DNA from: Hanleya hanleyi
Taxonomy: Eukaryota > Mollusca > Polyplacophora > Lepidopleurida > Hanleyidae
Assembly: GCA_036873755.1 (NCBI GenBank)
Contig: JAVTVY010019520.1
Location: 1-64,000 of the forward strand
Length of the DNA: 64,000 bases
Direction: 5' to 3'
The notes beneath the pieces were generated by a model. The model worked only from the letters and a program-made list of their open reading frames with translations, had not been told where the DNA came from and did not search any database. Shown one piece after another: positions 29,985 to 42,583 of the stretch; position 1 is the first letter of the stretch, and every line of letters starts with the position of its first letter. Position numbers and translations under genes: made by a program.

Positions 29985-31381
29985 GTCGTCGTTACCTCTC
30001 TATCTAAAATCCATGAAGCTGGCCAAGCCCTTCACGAAGTATATGCCATGGAAAAACTGGCAAAGGCTTCAGTACAAGTAACTGATAGCATCACGCGAAA
30101 CAGCATGCTAACCTTTGCCAATAGACCTGACCCAAAGAAAAAGGCAGGAAGGACAGTGACGTACAGAGGCATAACACGGCCTTAATCACGCAACTTTTCC
30201 CTCAATCCAGTCGCGTCCCGATGCCGACATGACGGACTTCTTTCAGTTCGAAAATCAGAGAGAACCACCCGGCCTGACAGATGGAGGGTCGCTGCGATCT
30301 GGGACGAAGTCCGACATTATTCAATGCCCCAATGCATCCACTGGGCATACAGATGCTGCCGAACAAGCCACGGTCGTGGTGTTGATTTTGGCCGCAGTGA
30401 ACCACATGGTGCTCTCCACAAACGCAAACACATTCAGGGAGTACGTGACACTCCTCATCCTGGTGTGGTACCCAACGCATTGACGCTGTATGGGATGATT
30501 ACCCTGAGGAAAATAACCTCAAAGCTTTCACATAGCAACGACGCTGGAATGCCCACAGACAAGAGTCGGGGAAGGTAGCACTAAAATCCAGAAGAATGAC
30601 TGGATCAGCGGCTTCTTTAAAAATGAGAACGAAAAGGAGCTGTTCTCATTCTGATGCACACACATCTCTCAGACTGACATGGGCGGAAGGCTCCACCTGG
30701 GTACCGGTTTTGTGTCCGTGTCCTACAACAGGCGTTGTGACCTCGCAATACCTCAACCGTGCAACCATTCCGAGGCGGATACAAGGACCCTCCTGTAGCT
30801 AGCCCATGTTCGCACGGTGGACAGCGATGTCGTGGTTTTGGCAGTCTCGTCTTTCGAGACCCTCGGTCTATCGGAACTCTGAGTGGGCTTCGGTACCGGC
30901 AAAATGTATCGTGACATTCCAGTCCATAACATCTGTGCCGATCGCGGTCCGTCAAAGTCCTCGACACTACCCATCTTCCACAGCCTAACGGGGCGCGACA
31001 TGACTTCACAGTTTCTTGGATGTGGCAAGAATATCACCTGGGCAGCCTGAACAAGCATACCGGACCTCACCGACACATTAGTGGCTCTCATTCTCAAGTC
31101 CGTGCATATGCAGCGTATAGAACGATTCGTCGTTCTCATGTACAGCAAGGGGTGTGGTGCAGCCGGTGTCAACGTGCCCAGGCATCGCCTCTTAACCACT
31201 GGAAGCATATCGCTGAAAAAAATCCCACCTACGCAGGCCGCGCTGTTCCAGCATGTGAAGCGAGCGCTTCTGGAGTCAGGCCACCTCGGTCCAGCAGGAA
31301 ATCCCGGACTTCAGTGAGTGGTACACAAAGATGGCACCAGTACATGGAAACCACTATGCACCACTCTCAGCGAAGCTTCAG
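29985..31381 (+). pseudogene. Same multi-copy gene, plus-strand copy, N-terminal and middle parts
   Basis: Pieces in several frames: AMEKLAKASVQVTDSI near 30045, then around 30480 and 30550 segments matching the middle of the family. From 30880 the reading RYIL/IPV.., then VHMQRIERFVVLMYSKGC and TQAALFQHVKRALLE. It stops at 31381 where RT copy A2 is inserted and resumes at 33108. Confidence 0.45.
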
Positions 31382-33107
31382 TTACAAGCGTCTAGTCCGT
31401 CATTCATAATCCAGCCGTCGTCCATTAGAGAATATCCGCGTCCATAATCCAAAGACCTATTCCATTTTCCACATAACAGTATTAGCACCAAATTCAAAAA
31501 GACAATCATAGTATACATAAACATAGGCTTGTTTCCTGCAAGAGAGAAGCGGTCAACGGTTTTCAATGATGCCGGCAAGACATCATGATGTTCCAAAAAT
31601 ATCAAATTCGTATCGCTGATCAGTATTCTTAATCCATAATATTCGTTGTAAAGTCGTCAGCTAAAGAATGATGTATCTCAGTCACGCTTTGATTGTGACT
31701 GTTCATATGAGTACCATGAGGATCTTGAATTACATGGGTTCATACGGCCCCTAGCCCCGGGTTAAGCGGAATTAGACACAAGTTACGAAACGTAGCGCCA
31801 TAGATCTTGCACGCTACGTTCGTATTTTTTTATCAGCATGCGATATGTATCACCAAATTTGAGAAACTTTGAGTGGAGGCGTTTGGTGGAATAGCCCTGT
31901 TTATAAGTTTCTGTAACAATGTTTTGTGACGTTGATTAAAATCGTCACATTTAACACAGGATCTAGCAAATGCTACTAAGCGAGATATGTATACGCCATA
32001 TGCAGGTCCCACTGGAATATTACTGTCCAGAAAGGGATAGTTTACGATGTAGAAATTGTAATCATCTCTTTTGTCATAAAGTCGACGAGAGAGAATGCCC
32101 GCTTCATTTTTATAGAGATAGAGATCTAAATAAGATGTGCCTGTAGGGCTATCTGTAGTTTCCTTCAAATCCAGTGAAGGTGGATAATTATATATATCCT
32201 TCACTGCGTCATTTATATAGCGATTATCCACAGCGAGAAGATCGTCTATATAGCGTTTGGTGAATGAGAAGGAACGGGCTTTCAATGGATCGGTTTTTGA
32301 AAGCGCCTGCATATAGTCATATTCATAAGAGAACAGATACAGGTCAGCCAACAGGGGTGCACAATTAGTACCCATTGGAATACCTATATGCTGCTGATAT
32401 ATTGTGTTGCCAAATTTCATAGATATTTTTAATGAGAAATTCAAGCAACTCTATAAACAAAGAAACATCCCATGAATGATATCTCTTGTATGTAGTCGAG
32501 CTAAGAATGCTTTATGGCTTCCGACATTAATATATCTACGATCAGTTTTCTTGAACACAGATACTATTAATGAACTTAGACGGTCAATAAGGTCCTGATG
32601 AGGATTGTAGTATAGAGAGTCGAGAAATCCCATGTGGATACATGTCTGTACGGTATGTGACCTTTAGCATCAAGTTCTTCCGTAAGACATTTTGAGTTTT
32701 CAATATCCACATACATTCAACGCCAGAGTTCTTGAAAATAGTGGCGCAATACCTTTCCCAAAATGCTTTTACCTCCTGAAGGGCCCTCGTCAATAGGGTT
32801 GAAAGAAGCTTGGTGGTGCAGCTTCTAGAACCAGCTATGAATCTAGCTTTGTATGGTGATTTATGCATTTTGGGAGTCCAGTATATTTTTGGTATGTCGT
32901 TATGATTGGTTGGAAGACAACTACCTCTTTCCCTGAGAAACTTTTTGTGGTTGTTAAATAAATCTTCCAGAGTAAATGCAGTTTGGGAGTAAGTAGACGT
33001 ATTTGATGAAGATATGTCTACACTCAATTCTTTAACCAGCACCTGGTAATAGTAATATTTACATATGAATATTATATTATTCGGAGCTTGTCTGCTGGGA
33101 CTATGAC
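31382..33107 (-). mobile_element. RT retroelement A, copy A2 (5-prime truncated)
   Basis: Minus-strand copy whose 3-prime end (TTACAAGCGTCTAG in reverse) is at 31382 and whose 5-prime end is lost at about 33107. It carries broken RT frames (33042-32584, 32633-32451, 32444-31833) with FVIVPADK, GIPMGTNCAPLLADLYL and RYIDDLL. It interrupts the multi-copy gene above. Confidence 0.83.
31833..33107 (-). pseudogene. Reverse transcriptase (copy A2), broken
   Basis: Same protein as at 1816-3454. The catalytic YIDD box lies in the 31833-32444 piece. At least two frameshifts. It retains a segment between the thumb-side and palm motifs (32451-32640) that is partly missing from copy A1. Confidence 0.75.
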
Positions 33108-33235
33108 GAATTTACTGCATGCGACATTATCATGCACTGCGGCTGCCTCAAGGCACGCACGGGGCGGTGTCTCACGCGCGATCCTCTGCAAATGCGAAGA
33201 CGGGTGCGTTAATAAGAAGGGCGGTGATGACCAGT
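33108..33235 (+). pseudogene. Multi-copy gene, Cys-containing C-terminus
   Basis: Continues the plus-strand gene after RT insertion. Reads SRAILCKCEDGCVNKKGG then a stop, like the Cys-rich tail usual for this family. It shows that the RT element landed within the last exon-like part of the gene. Confidence 0.5.
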
Positions 33236-33299
33236 AGTACTTATTGCTTACATCATAGAGCGCAAGCCAGAAGGTATAGGTAGTAATAGTAATCATCTA

Positions 33300-34015
33300 T
33301 AATCATTGATATATTGTTGCTAAAGCGGTCTTTGTATTGCATTTTGAACATTTAAATGCGCATAGCGTCGTAGCGGCATAGTTAGCATTTTGACAGCAGA
33401 TGTCATCTCTGGAGTATTTTAATAAAATTTGTTCCTGAATAATCTTTGTTCGATTGTTCTCAGCAGTAACTTTTGATCTGTGACCTTTGCCCCCAAAATG
33501 GTGTGGCCATGACCTGAAATCCTTAAATAAGATCAAAATCGGATTCTCCGAATGCCACAAACCCCTATGTTATTATTTGTGATTCTAGCCCTTTTGGTGT
33601 TTTACCTATAATTGACCTCTGATTGATCTCTGGTTCGGATGGCCCCCATCGTGACCCTCACATGAAATATTGCCACGAATCGTCAAAATAAGACCAAATT
33701 CGGGTTACTCAATCCCGAAAACCGATAAAATGAGGTAGTTTGTATATCCTGACCAAAAACCACTAAAAATGACGAATTTGACCTTTAGGGTTACCTCGAA
33801 GGGTGACCTTCATCTCAAATCGTTGATATAAGATAAGAATCAGATTCACCAACCACGAAAACCACTAAAAAGTGGTATTATTCATGCTTCTCGCCCTTTT
33901 GTTTTTTTACTACGACTAGGCCCCAGGGGCGCCCACCAAAAATCGAAATAGTATGCTATGGGCGACATATATGCCAAATTCGGTGCTTTTGGAAGGATGT
34001 GAACCAAAAAATCCC
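33300..34015 (-). repeat. Repeat family T, inverted diverged copy
   Basis: Inverted relative to 27740-28451 and clearly more diverged. Same phrases: GCATAGCGTCGTAGCGGCAT, GGGTTACTCAATCCCGAAAA, GATTCTAGCCCTTTTGG. Confidence 0.7.
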
Positions 34016-35456
34016 TAACATCCCTGACTATGGGGAAAGAGGCCATAATAATCTGCTTTAGGTGGTAGTTATATAAGACATACAGTTGGATAAATCAAAC
34101 TCCATGAATCAAAAGTTGAAAGCTGCAAAATGGTGAGGGTTACAGCTACTTAAATTTATGTGTTTCTCTGTGACAAGATTTGGCTGACTGGAGAATTAAT
34201 AAAGTATATGGATAAATTAGCATGCTCGGTTAGGCTACAATTTGTATTGATTACCGATGACATACAACAACCTTTGAGTGCCATGTTCACAAGTTCAAGT
34301 TCAGCAAAGTATGAATCTTGCTTAAAGGTTCGACTGTATTCATTGCTGTATAGACATAGAGCATATAGTCAATAAGTACATCAGATTTCTGTCCTCTTAA
34401 AGATTTTTTTAACAAGTTATAATACTGATGCTGTCAAGCTTCTGCAAAGGATTTCAAGTGATGTGGGATTAGGTTGAACAGTATTTAACCTGTTTGGGCT
34501 CTCAGTCAAAGCTATTAGAATTATCTGAAATGAAATGCAAATTATTTTGAAGACAGGGCTTGTCAAATATGCTGGAACCATGTGGTAGTCTTTAAAACGA
34601 TAATGTAGAATATGACACAGGCAGTTCGAGTCTGGTAAAGCATCGATCACTCTATCCAGGAATGTACTGAATCGAAGGAACGGGAACTTGACCTTGATAG
34701 TATTAAAATATAGCCCTGGTCGAATAACAAGCAGTTGATGGCAACAAGCAATTGTTGACAAAACTGACAGTTTGAATCAGAAAATATAGGTCAATGTGAT
34801 TAATTTTCAAAAGATTTCTGTACCATGACCACATGCCTATGTGATTTAAGTTTGGTACTCCTGTATATCCTTGAGAGGCGATGATAATCAGACAGAGATG
34901 AACATATTACGGATGTTCACATACGATGACAATACTTCAATGCTGATTCAAGTTCAAGTATGTGTTCAGTGTTAGGTCAGCAAGCCTTAACATAATCATT
35001 CTTGACTTATGGTAGTTAAATTCCAATAGGTGAAAAACTTGGACCCAGTGGACCCCAAAAATAGATCAATCTCACTTTGCGATAAGTCTTGTGTTCTATG
35101 ACCACATGTGTTATGAAATTTTGATGCTCCAGGCTGTCATTCTCCAGATAATTAAATGGTAACAAATTGACACAATCTGACCTGGTGACCCCAAAAAACT
35201 GGGTTGATCTCACTGCTTTTCGATAGGCTTCTTTTTCGTGACAACATGCATGTGTGGATTATTTGTATGAAAAAAAAGAAGATAAAAAAAAAACTATTTA
35301 CGAATCTGAATATCTGTATCTATATATATATCGGAACATATGAATCTATATCTCTTCTTTACATCATATAGTCAAATATCTTCAATTTTTATAATTTATA
35401 TAATAATTGTGAGGACTGAATTAGGCTATACATGTAGTTCTGTGCATAGTTCTGTG
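34016..35456. other. AT-rich spacer, nothing recognised
   Basis: No open frame with recognisable protein motifs, no RNA gene and no clear repeat beyond short AT-rich runs near 35270-35330. Confidence 0.4.
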
Positions 35457-36458
35457 AGGAGTATAGAAAGAGTAAATCTCTTAGTATATTATGGTGAATG
35501 GAGAAAACGCGGCGTATTTATACGAGTCTGTGCCATGATTTCACAGCCCTTGGACCTAGAACCTTCGGTTGCTATGGCAACGTGGAAAATAGAGGAAACC
35601 TCACGTCATGGGTTGGGTGGATGTAAAAATTAGGATTTTTTCCCGGAAATATAAAAAAAAGAAACACGGGCTTTAAGTTAAAAACTGGGGGAAATCCCTT
35701 CAAATGGAGCTAGGTGGGCTAATGGAGGTCCGTAGGAATCAGGGTGGGTATCAGATTGAAGTGATCGTTGAGGTCGGTCAAGTCATGTGTGGGTGCTTGT
35801 AAAACTAGAATTTGCTTTGGAATTATAAAATCCGGAAGCACGGACTTTATTCCTAAAATATGGAAAATTCCTACTAAATGACTCCAGGTACAGTACTATC
35901 GGTCCACCAGCGGATCCTGGCCTAGCTCGAGGTGCAGGGTGGGTTAGCCGGTGTATGTAAAATTAGGACTTGCCCCGGAAATATAAAAAGCGGAACACGG
36001 AATTTACACCTAACCATGGGAATAATCCGGGGAAGTGTGTATGGGGCCATCGACATCTCCCTCAACGCATCCAACGCCCGTCTTCACGCAGTGACACCCT
36101 TGTTCAAGGATACACATACACACACACCCACACATACCTATACCCTAATGTCTTAACCCCTTTACACAGTCAGTGAAGAGAACAACAACAACAACAACAA
36201 CAAGGATTACAGGTCAATCATGTCATTGTTCCCTCCATCACAACACACCCAAGCTGGGGAAGTCGATATAGGTGAGTTTACACTTCAAGTGGGCTCCTGT
36301 CCATTCAGAAGCCATTTTATGTTGTATCTGTCATATTCGTTCTCGCCTGTTAGGAGTATTCTCGGTTGCTCTTATCCGATCAGAACCCGCCATTTGGTTT
36401 TGCATATGTCATGTTCACTCTTGTTCGTTATCCCCATTCGTCGTCGGACAGGCCATGA

Positions 36459-37330
36459 TTAGCATGTAGACATATAGAGTAAATGCGGCATGTCTGTGAA
36501 TACGTTCAGCTGATGAGGTGGTAGACCAGTTTGGTCGCCAAAAACATTGGTGACCCTCTGTACTATCCACTTGGCGTCGAGGCGTTGTTGGTGGGCCCAT
36601 TCCAAGGAATGCAGTTGGTCGAATTGGACCGATGTCGGTTCCAGTGACGCACGATTGGTGATGTTGAAGGGTTGATCGAATACCCGCATGTTGGCACTGG
36701 AAGAGGAATAGCGCAGTTGACCGGTCACCTTATAGCGTAAAATGTAGCTAAAACCCAGATTCAACTTGAAGGCTGTAGTTTGGTCGTCGAAAACGGCTTC
36801 GACGTAGCTGCGTAGTGTCCTTCATCCAGAAATTGTAGATATCTTGAATAGGGTGATGACGGTAGAAACATCGTCGAGTCATAGACCAATGGCACGGGTA
36901 GATGCCACTCACTGGATGGGCTTCAAATAAAAGATCGTTGGGGGCATTTATGGTGTCGTCCACGAAGTGTACTTGGTCCTCCATGTCGTACAAAATCAGG
37001 CCCAAGATCTTGTCTTTGGAATCTGACTGCTGAATTAGGGCGACATTATCATCGGCTCTCGTGCGAGGGATGGGAGTTCCCGCTGTCTCCATACGGTCTC
37101 CTCTCTCCGAGGTACAGGGTGTTGTGTAAATTGGTGTCTCATCAACTGATTTACGTTCTTCCTTGAGCCCTGACTTATGGAGTGAACGTTCATGTGGCTG
37201 TGATTGATCCCAGGCGCTGAAACGACTGTGTACATATGGTACAACTATACTAGGCTGTCCCGTCGTCCTTGGTAGACTCATGGCGGCGCAAGTCATGCAG
37301 ACGAGTGACTGATTTCATGCACGTAGTACA
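36459..37330 (-). pseudogene. Gene C (left arm): C2H2 zinc-finger / conserved C-terminal domain
   Basis: Frames 37296-36748 and 36764-36459 carry ADDNVALIQQSD, EDQVHFVDDTINAPNDLLFEA, HHPIQDIYNFW, then FSYILRYKVTGQLRY, FNITNRASLEP and EWAHQQRLDAKW. The finger region is damaged by a small deletion near 37335. I recognise the C-terminal domain from many invertebrate proteins; its role is unknown. Confidence 0.5.
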
Positions 37331-37559
37331 CCAACATCTTGGTGGTTGGCAGGGTGTCTGTTGAAACGACCAGGCCGCTCCCCATTCGTAGTATGCTAGC
37401 TGGGTCTTGCCATGTCCAAACAGAACCCGTCCATGCCAATCTCTGACTGCACTTGACCAACCAGAAGCCGCTCTTTGAGAAACTCGAGAGCTCGGAGATG
37501 TGGCATGAACCGGTTAAGAGTTCGGAGCACCGAGGTGTTGATGCTCGGAGCTCTTGGAG

Positions 37560-37830
37560 CTCGGAGCTCTTGGAAGTGACGTCACTGCATGCATGTGCGC
37601 TCACCTATGTACGTAAGTGACGTCATCTCCGGAAGTGACGTCATCGCACGCATGCGCACTCGCCTGTGGTTCACCCAAACCCTGGTGTACCCTATGGCCT
37701 ACGTGCTATTGGGTACAGGGTGCACCACAGGCGCCTGCGCATGCGTGCGATGACGTCACTTCGGGCGATGAGGTCACTTCCGTACATAGGTGAGCGCACT
37801 TGCATACGGTGACGAGCTCCAAGAGGTCTG
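37560..37830. promoter_or_regulatory. Central palindrome with CRE and NRF1-like sites
   Basis: The axis of the inverted repeat. On each side are GTGACGTCA boxes and a GCATGCGCA motif, plus GAGCTCGGAGCTCTTGG-type repeats. Both gene C copies point away from it, so it looks like a bidirectional promoter. Confidence 0.5.
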
Positions 37831-37974
37831 AGCTCTTAACCGGTCCATCCCACAGCTCCGAGCTCTGAGGTTTCTCAAAGGGTGGATTCTGATTGGACAA
37901 GACAAGAGCCAGCTATCATGCTATGAAAGTGGAGCGGTCTGACCGTTTCAGCAGACACCCTATCAACCACCAAG

Positions 37975-39275
37975 ATGTTCACTTGTACTACGTGCATGAA
38001 ATCACTCACTCGTCTGCACGACTTGCGCCGCCATGAGTCTACCAAGCACGACAGAAACGCCTAATGTAGTTGCACGATATGTAGGCAGTCGTTTCAGCGT
38101 CGGGATCATTTACAGGGCCAGGGGTCAAGGAAGAATGTAGGGAATGTGGACACCGCTTCAAACGCCTAAGTCAGTTGATGCGACACCAATCTACACAACA
38201 CCCTGTACCTCAGCCACGTTTGAAGGTAGACGAGACCGTAGGCACTAGTATCGAGACAGCGGGAACTTCCATCCCTCGCACGAAGGCCGATGATAATGTC
38301 GCCCTAGTTCAACAGTCAGATTCCAATGACAATTACAACACATATAAGGGAAGTGGGAAGAGGTGCCGACATACTGACTGCGTCACATGACTTCACAGAA
38401 TAGTCTTCTGGTAAACCTATTCTAAAGCACATACCAAAACTCTAACGACTCGTGATATGTGTTGTATCTCAGGTACGCTTTTATTGTACCTGTTCATGTG
38501 GCAACTTGGATGATATGACCACACGGCCCCTAGCACCGGCATAAGCGGTATTAGATACAAATCTTTAGAGCTATGATGGAAATGCTCTGACAACTCGTAT
38601 ACTGGTAATTGGTGAGCTGTTTCGCTGTGACAACTCGTACATTGGCGATAGGTGAGCTGTATCGTCGTCAGATGTAAATGACGGCAATTAACACAAAAGA
38701 CTAGGCTGTAAGGCCCGATGTCGACCCAGCATCAACTTCCCACAAATGCCAACATATATCAAAGACCAAAAGGTCTGTACAGGGGGCGGGCCTCGGGACG
38801 TTGACCGACGTTGTTCGAAGTGGGGGGCCAAGTACACTTCGTGGACGGCCCCATAAATGGCCCCAGCGATCTCTCTTTTCTGACACCCATCCAGTGAGTG
38901 CCATCTACCGACGACCGTCATCACCCTATTCAAGATATCTACAATTTCTGGTTGGCGGACACTATACGCAGCTACGTGGAAGCCATTTCCTCAGACCCAA
39001 CTGCAGCCTTCAAACTGAATCTGAGGTTTGGCTACATTTTACGCCATAAGATGACGGGTCAACTGTGCTATTTCTCTTCCAGTGACATCCGGGTCTCCGA
39101 TCAACCCTTCAACATCACCAATCGTGCGTCACTGGAACCGAAATCGGTCCAAGTCGACCAACTGGATTCCTTGGAATGGGCCCACCAACAATGCCTCGAC
39201 GCCAAGTGCATGGTACAGAGCGTCAGCAATGGTACGTTTTTCGTGACCAAACTGGTATACCACCTTATCAGCTGA
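37975..39275 (+). pseudogene. Gene C (right arm): two C2H2 zinc fingers plus conserved domain
   Basis: ATG at 37975 opens into a finger CTTCMKSLTRLHDLRRHESTKH, shown here only as its spacing: C-x2-C-x12-H-x4-H. A stop follows at about 38062. A second finger at 38140-38200 has the same spacing (C-R-E-C ... H-Q-S-T-Q-H). After a B-type insertion (38331-38800) comes HHPIQDIYNFWLAD, FGYILRHKMTGQL, FNITNRASLEP, LEWAHQQCLDAK. Zinc fingers suggest DNA binding. Interruptions make it a pseudogene. Confidence 0.6.
38331..38800 (-). mobile_element. B-type retroposon, single unit
   Basis: Starts AATTACAACACATATAAGG and contains the AGGTAC/GTACCT hairpin region in reverse near 38470-38500. The matching sequence of the left arm (about 36990-37010) is uninterrupted, which defines the insertion. 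Confidence 0.78.
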
Positions 39276-40433
39276 ACGTATTCACAGACGACATGCACTG
39301 ATGGATACAGTAACATGCCGCATATACTCTATATGTCTACATGCTGATCATGGCCTGCCCGACGACGATTAGGGATAATGAACAACAGCGATCATGACAG
39401 ATGCAAAACCAAATGGCGGGATCTGATTGCATAACAGCAGCCGAGAATAAACCTAACGGGCAAGAACGAATATGACAGATACAACATAAGATGGTGGTTT
39501 CTTATTGGACAAGAGCCTACTTGAATTGTAAACACACCTATAGCGGCTTCCCCAGCTTGGATGTGTTGTGATGGAGGGGAAAATAAACTGATTGACCTGT
39601 AATTCTTGTTGTTGTTCTCTTAATTGACTGTGTCAAAGCGCTAAGACATTAGGGTCCATGTGTGTGTGGGTGTATGTGTGGGGGTGTGCGTGTACGTGCC
39701 CTCATTCACATCAGCGTTAAGGCGTCACTGCGTGAAGACGAGCGTTGAGTGCGTTGAGTGAGTTACACACTTAGCTAGCTCTACCCAGCACTCTACCTAG
39801 CTCTTGTTACTTGCTGACGATGGCCTAATATAGTCCGAAATATACAAGTCGTATAAACATCCCGAATTTGTCATTCTTCGGCGTTACACTACTCGTGTGC
39901 CATACACACTTCTCTGGATTATTCCCCATGGCGTATTACTCACAAATATTTTAAAAATTAAGCACTTCAGCCATTGGTATCCACTACTTTGGTGAATAAA
40001 TTTCAATTTCAATAGTTTTACATGCACCCACGCATGACTTGATCGACATCGACAACAACTTCAATATGATACCCGCCACAATTCATACGGGCCTCCATTA
40101 GCCCACGTAGTCCCAATTGAAGGGATTTTCCACAGTTTTTAACGTAAAGTCCGTGATTCGACTTTTTATATTTCCGGCTAAAATCCTAATTTTTACATCC
40201 ACCCCATCCATGACGTGACGTTTCCGTGATTCGATCTTTTATATTTCCGGGAAAAATCCTAATATTTACATCCACCCCACTCATGACATGACGTTTCCTC
40301 TATTTTCCACGTTGTCATAGCAACCCAAGGTCCAGGGTTCAAGGGCTGTCACGTCATGATGCAGCCTCATTTTACGCCACATTTTCCCCCACCCACCAAA
40401 ATATACTAAGAGATTTGCCCTTTCTATACAACT

Positions 40434-42583
40434 TTAGTGCATCACAGCGAACGTCAGTGATTATATATATATATATAAATCAAAATTGCAGAACAGAAAT
40501 TATTAAGTATTCTTTGAGCAAGAAATACTATAAGTTGTTAGATGCCGAAGGGCCTAAATATGAAGGAAAATGCTAATTCTGTGTGACCATCGGTAACTTT
40601 TGCACCAATCATTTGAAGCAAGGCCTTCATATTTGCACATGTGGATGATGGTGTCTTAATATGTTTGCTTATCTATAGGTCGCAAACCGTCCAAGATTCT
40701 AATTGGGACTTGACTTCTGAAGAACATAGATTGGGCATTATACCTGACTGGGCCGAAAAATATATGCGCCAGTTTGATTGCCTGTCTCCTAAATTTGAAC
40801 GAAGACCAGGAAACCTGGTGTGGTGGGTCATTTTTGGTGGAACATGTTAGGGAATATATATTTTTCTCAAGATGTGCTCAGCCAATTTACTACATATTCA
40901 GCAAGGCATTTATTTTTGTGGTTTGTGACCTAGAACGACCAACAGAAGATCATATTGGGTTCAGTTCAGGCCTATTTGCGCAATTCTCCGAGCGCAACAA
41001 GATGAGTAAATTAAAATGGCATCCACGAGGATTGAGCAGGGGGAAAAAATGAAATTAGGTAGAGCTTGACCCAAAGAAATAGTGAATACATGTTCCGCTT
41101 TCTAGTCTCAGTACGAATATTCATGCTGATTGGGCGGAATCAGGAATTATATGGCTATTTCAATACAATGATGGCATGACCAATTTTTTTTTTAGCCGAA
41201 TATTTTCTGGAAGTACAACTTCATACAAAGTTTGTGTGAAAGATTTGAGGCTTTTTGTCCTAGAATAGAGTATTCTTAGCCGTATACTTGATATGAGTTT
41301 TGTCCGAAGTGTCACAATTATTTCGCTAACTCACATCACTACAGCCAACACGCAGCTAATGAGAACGCTTTCGTATACATTGACCGCCTTTTACATGTAT
41401 TAGGCGTATACACGTATGTGTGTTGAATTTTTCATATCAAGAAAGACCCACCAGATCTCAGTGATCGCTATGAGTTGCTCATGAACGAACTTTTAAAAAT
41501 ATCCAGTGACATGTTAACAGTTCTGTAACTTTTGTTTTTTTTTTCATTTTGACTGCACTGCACAATGATTGACCATCAAACTAAACTAGTGTGGTAGATA
41601 CTTATTTCTGAGGTCCGGTTATGAACCCATGCAAAATATGATTTGAGAATTTAGGCCTATACATTCAAAACATACCTGTATCTCTTACCTGTATAATGAT
41701 GTGCCGGTAGTATATAGTATGTAGAGGTATAGATGTGAGAGCTATCGTACATTCTACAGTGACTGTTTGGTTGTCCTTGTTCTAGGTGATCGTGATAAGG
41801 TATCAGACCATGTCACTGACCCTAACCTTTAAGCACGTGGTCTCGATTAACATTTTCTAAAGATTGCGAGGCTAGAAATGATGAAAATATTTTTCACGCA
41901 TAAAACTGGGATTCAGAAAACATTTTCTAAATTCTAGCTTGAAATTGATTATGTACACTTAAAAAGTCAGTACAGTTTTTGTAGAAAGATGGTTACCGAT
42001 ATATTTGCGTGATATCTATATATCTACAGGTAATACGGTCACAAGGGGGAGTGCATCTCCATGGTCTACTTTTCATGAATTGATCTTATTTGTTCTGTTT
42101 TCAAGCACATTTCTCATGACATTAGATGTCATGACATGTAGGTTGGTCTCTAGATTAAGTAAAGGGAAATCAATATAGTTTTCGTAAACACGATTAACCT
42201 CATAAAAATATTACGCAACAAATAGTATAGTATATTATAGTATAGTATATATAAGGGAGGTCCATACCGGAGTTTCATCCACCTTACCCATATTTAGTGA
42301 CAGTACCCATATCAAGCAGAAACCCACATGAGTAGGACTGAAACCTATATTTCTATACTAAGGATATTGATCCAACACGAACTATGTGGCTGGGTATCCA
42401 ACATGGCGGCAATAGATGTATTAGATTACACATTACTTGCCGCTCCCTGAGCAATACACTCTTCAGTTCGAAGTTATCGGCTCCATGCAAGTAGTAGTAA
42501 AAGTGCATCTCGCCAGGAATCCGGCAGAGCCTGTGAAGGAGGGGGACTTCACCCCGGATCCTGACTAGCCGCCAACGGAGGCG
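40434..42583. other. Spacer, no gene recognised
   Basis: AT-rich sequence with short open frames (40641-41052) lacking known motifs. A TATAGTATAGTATATA run lies at about 42225-42255. Nothing else was supported. Confidence 0.4.

Larger units (their letters stand above)
35457..40433. mobile_element. Palindromic Polinton-like element with two zinc-finger genes
   Basis: A ~5 kb inverted repeat centred near 37700. The outer ends are AGGAGTATAGAAAGAG (left) and the reverse of AGTTGTATAGAAAGGGC (right), similar to the AGTNGTA ends of the Polintons here. Six-base flanks are TCTGTG and TTAGTG (imperfect). Each arm contains a copy of gene C, a TTGTTGTTGTTCTCTT block and several TATAAAA or TATATTTCCGG blocks. 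The right arm is longer because of B-type insertion 38331-38800. The gene C homolog in decayed Polinton copy 4 links this element to Polintons. Confidence 0.65.

Noticed and set aside
40641..41052. Two overlapping short frames as a host gene exon
   Set aside because: No recognisable domain, no convincing splice signals and no repeat or homolog in the window to support them.
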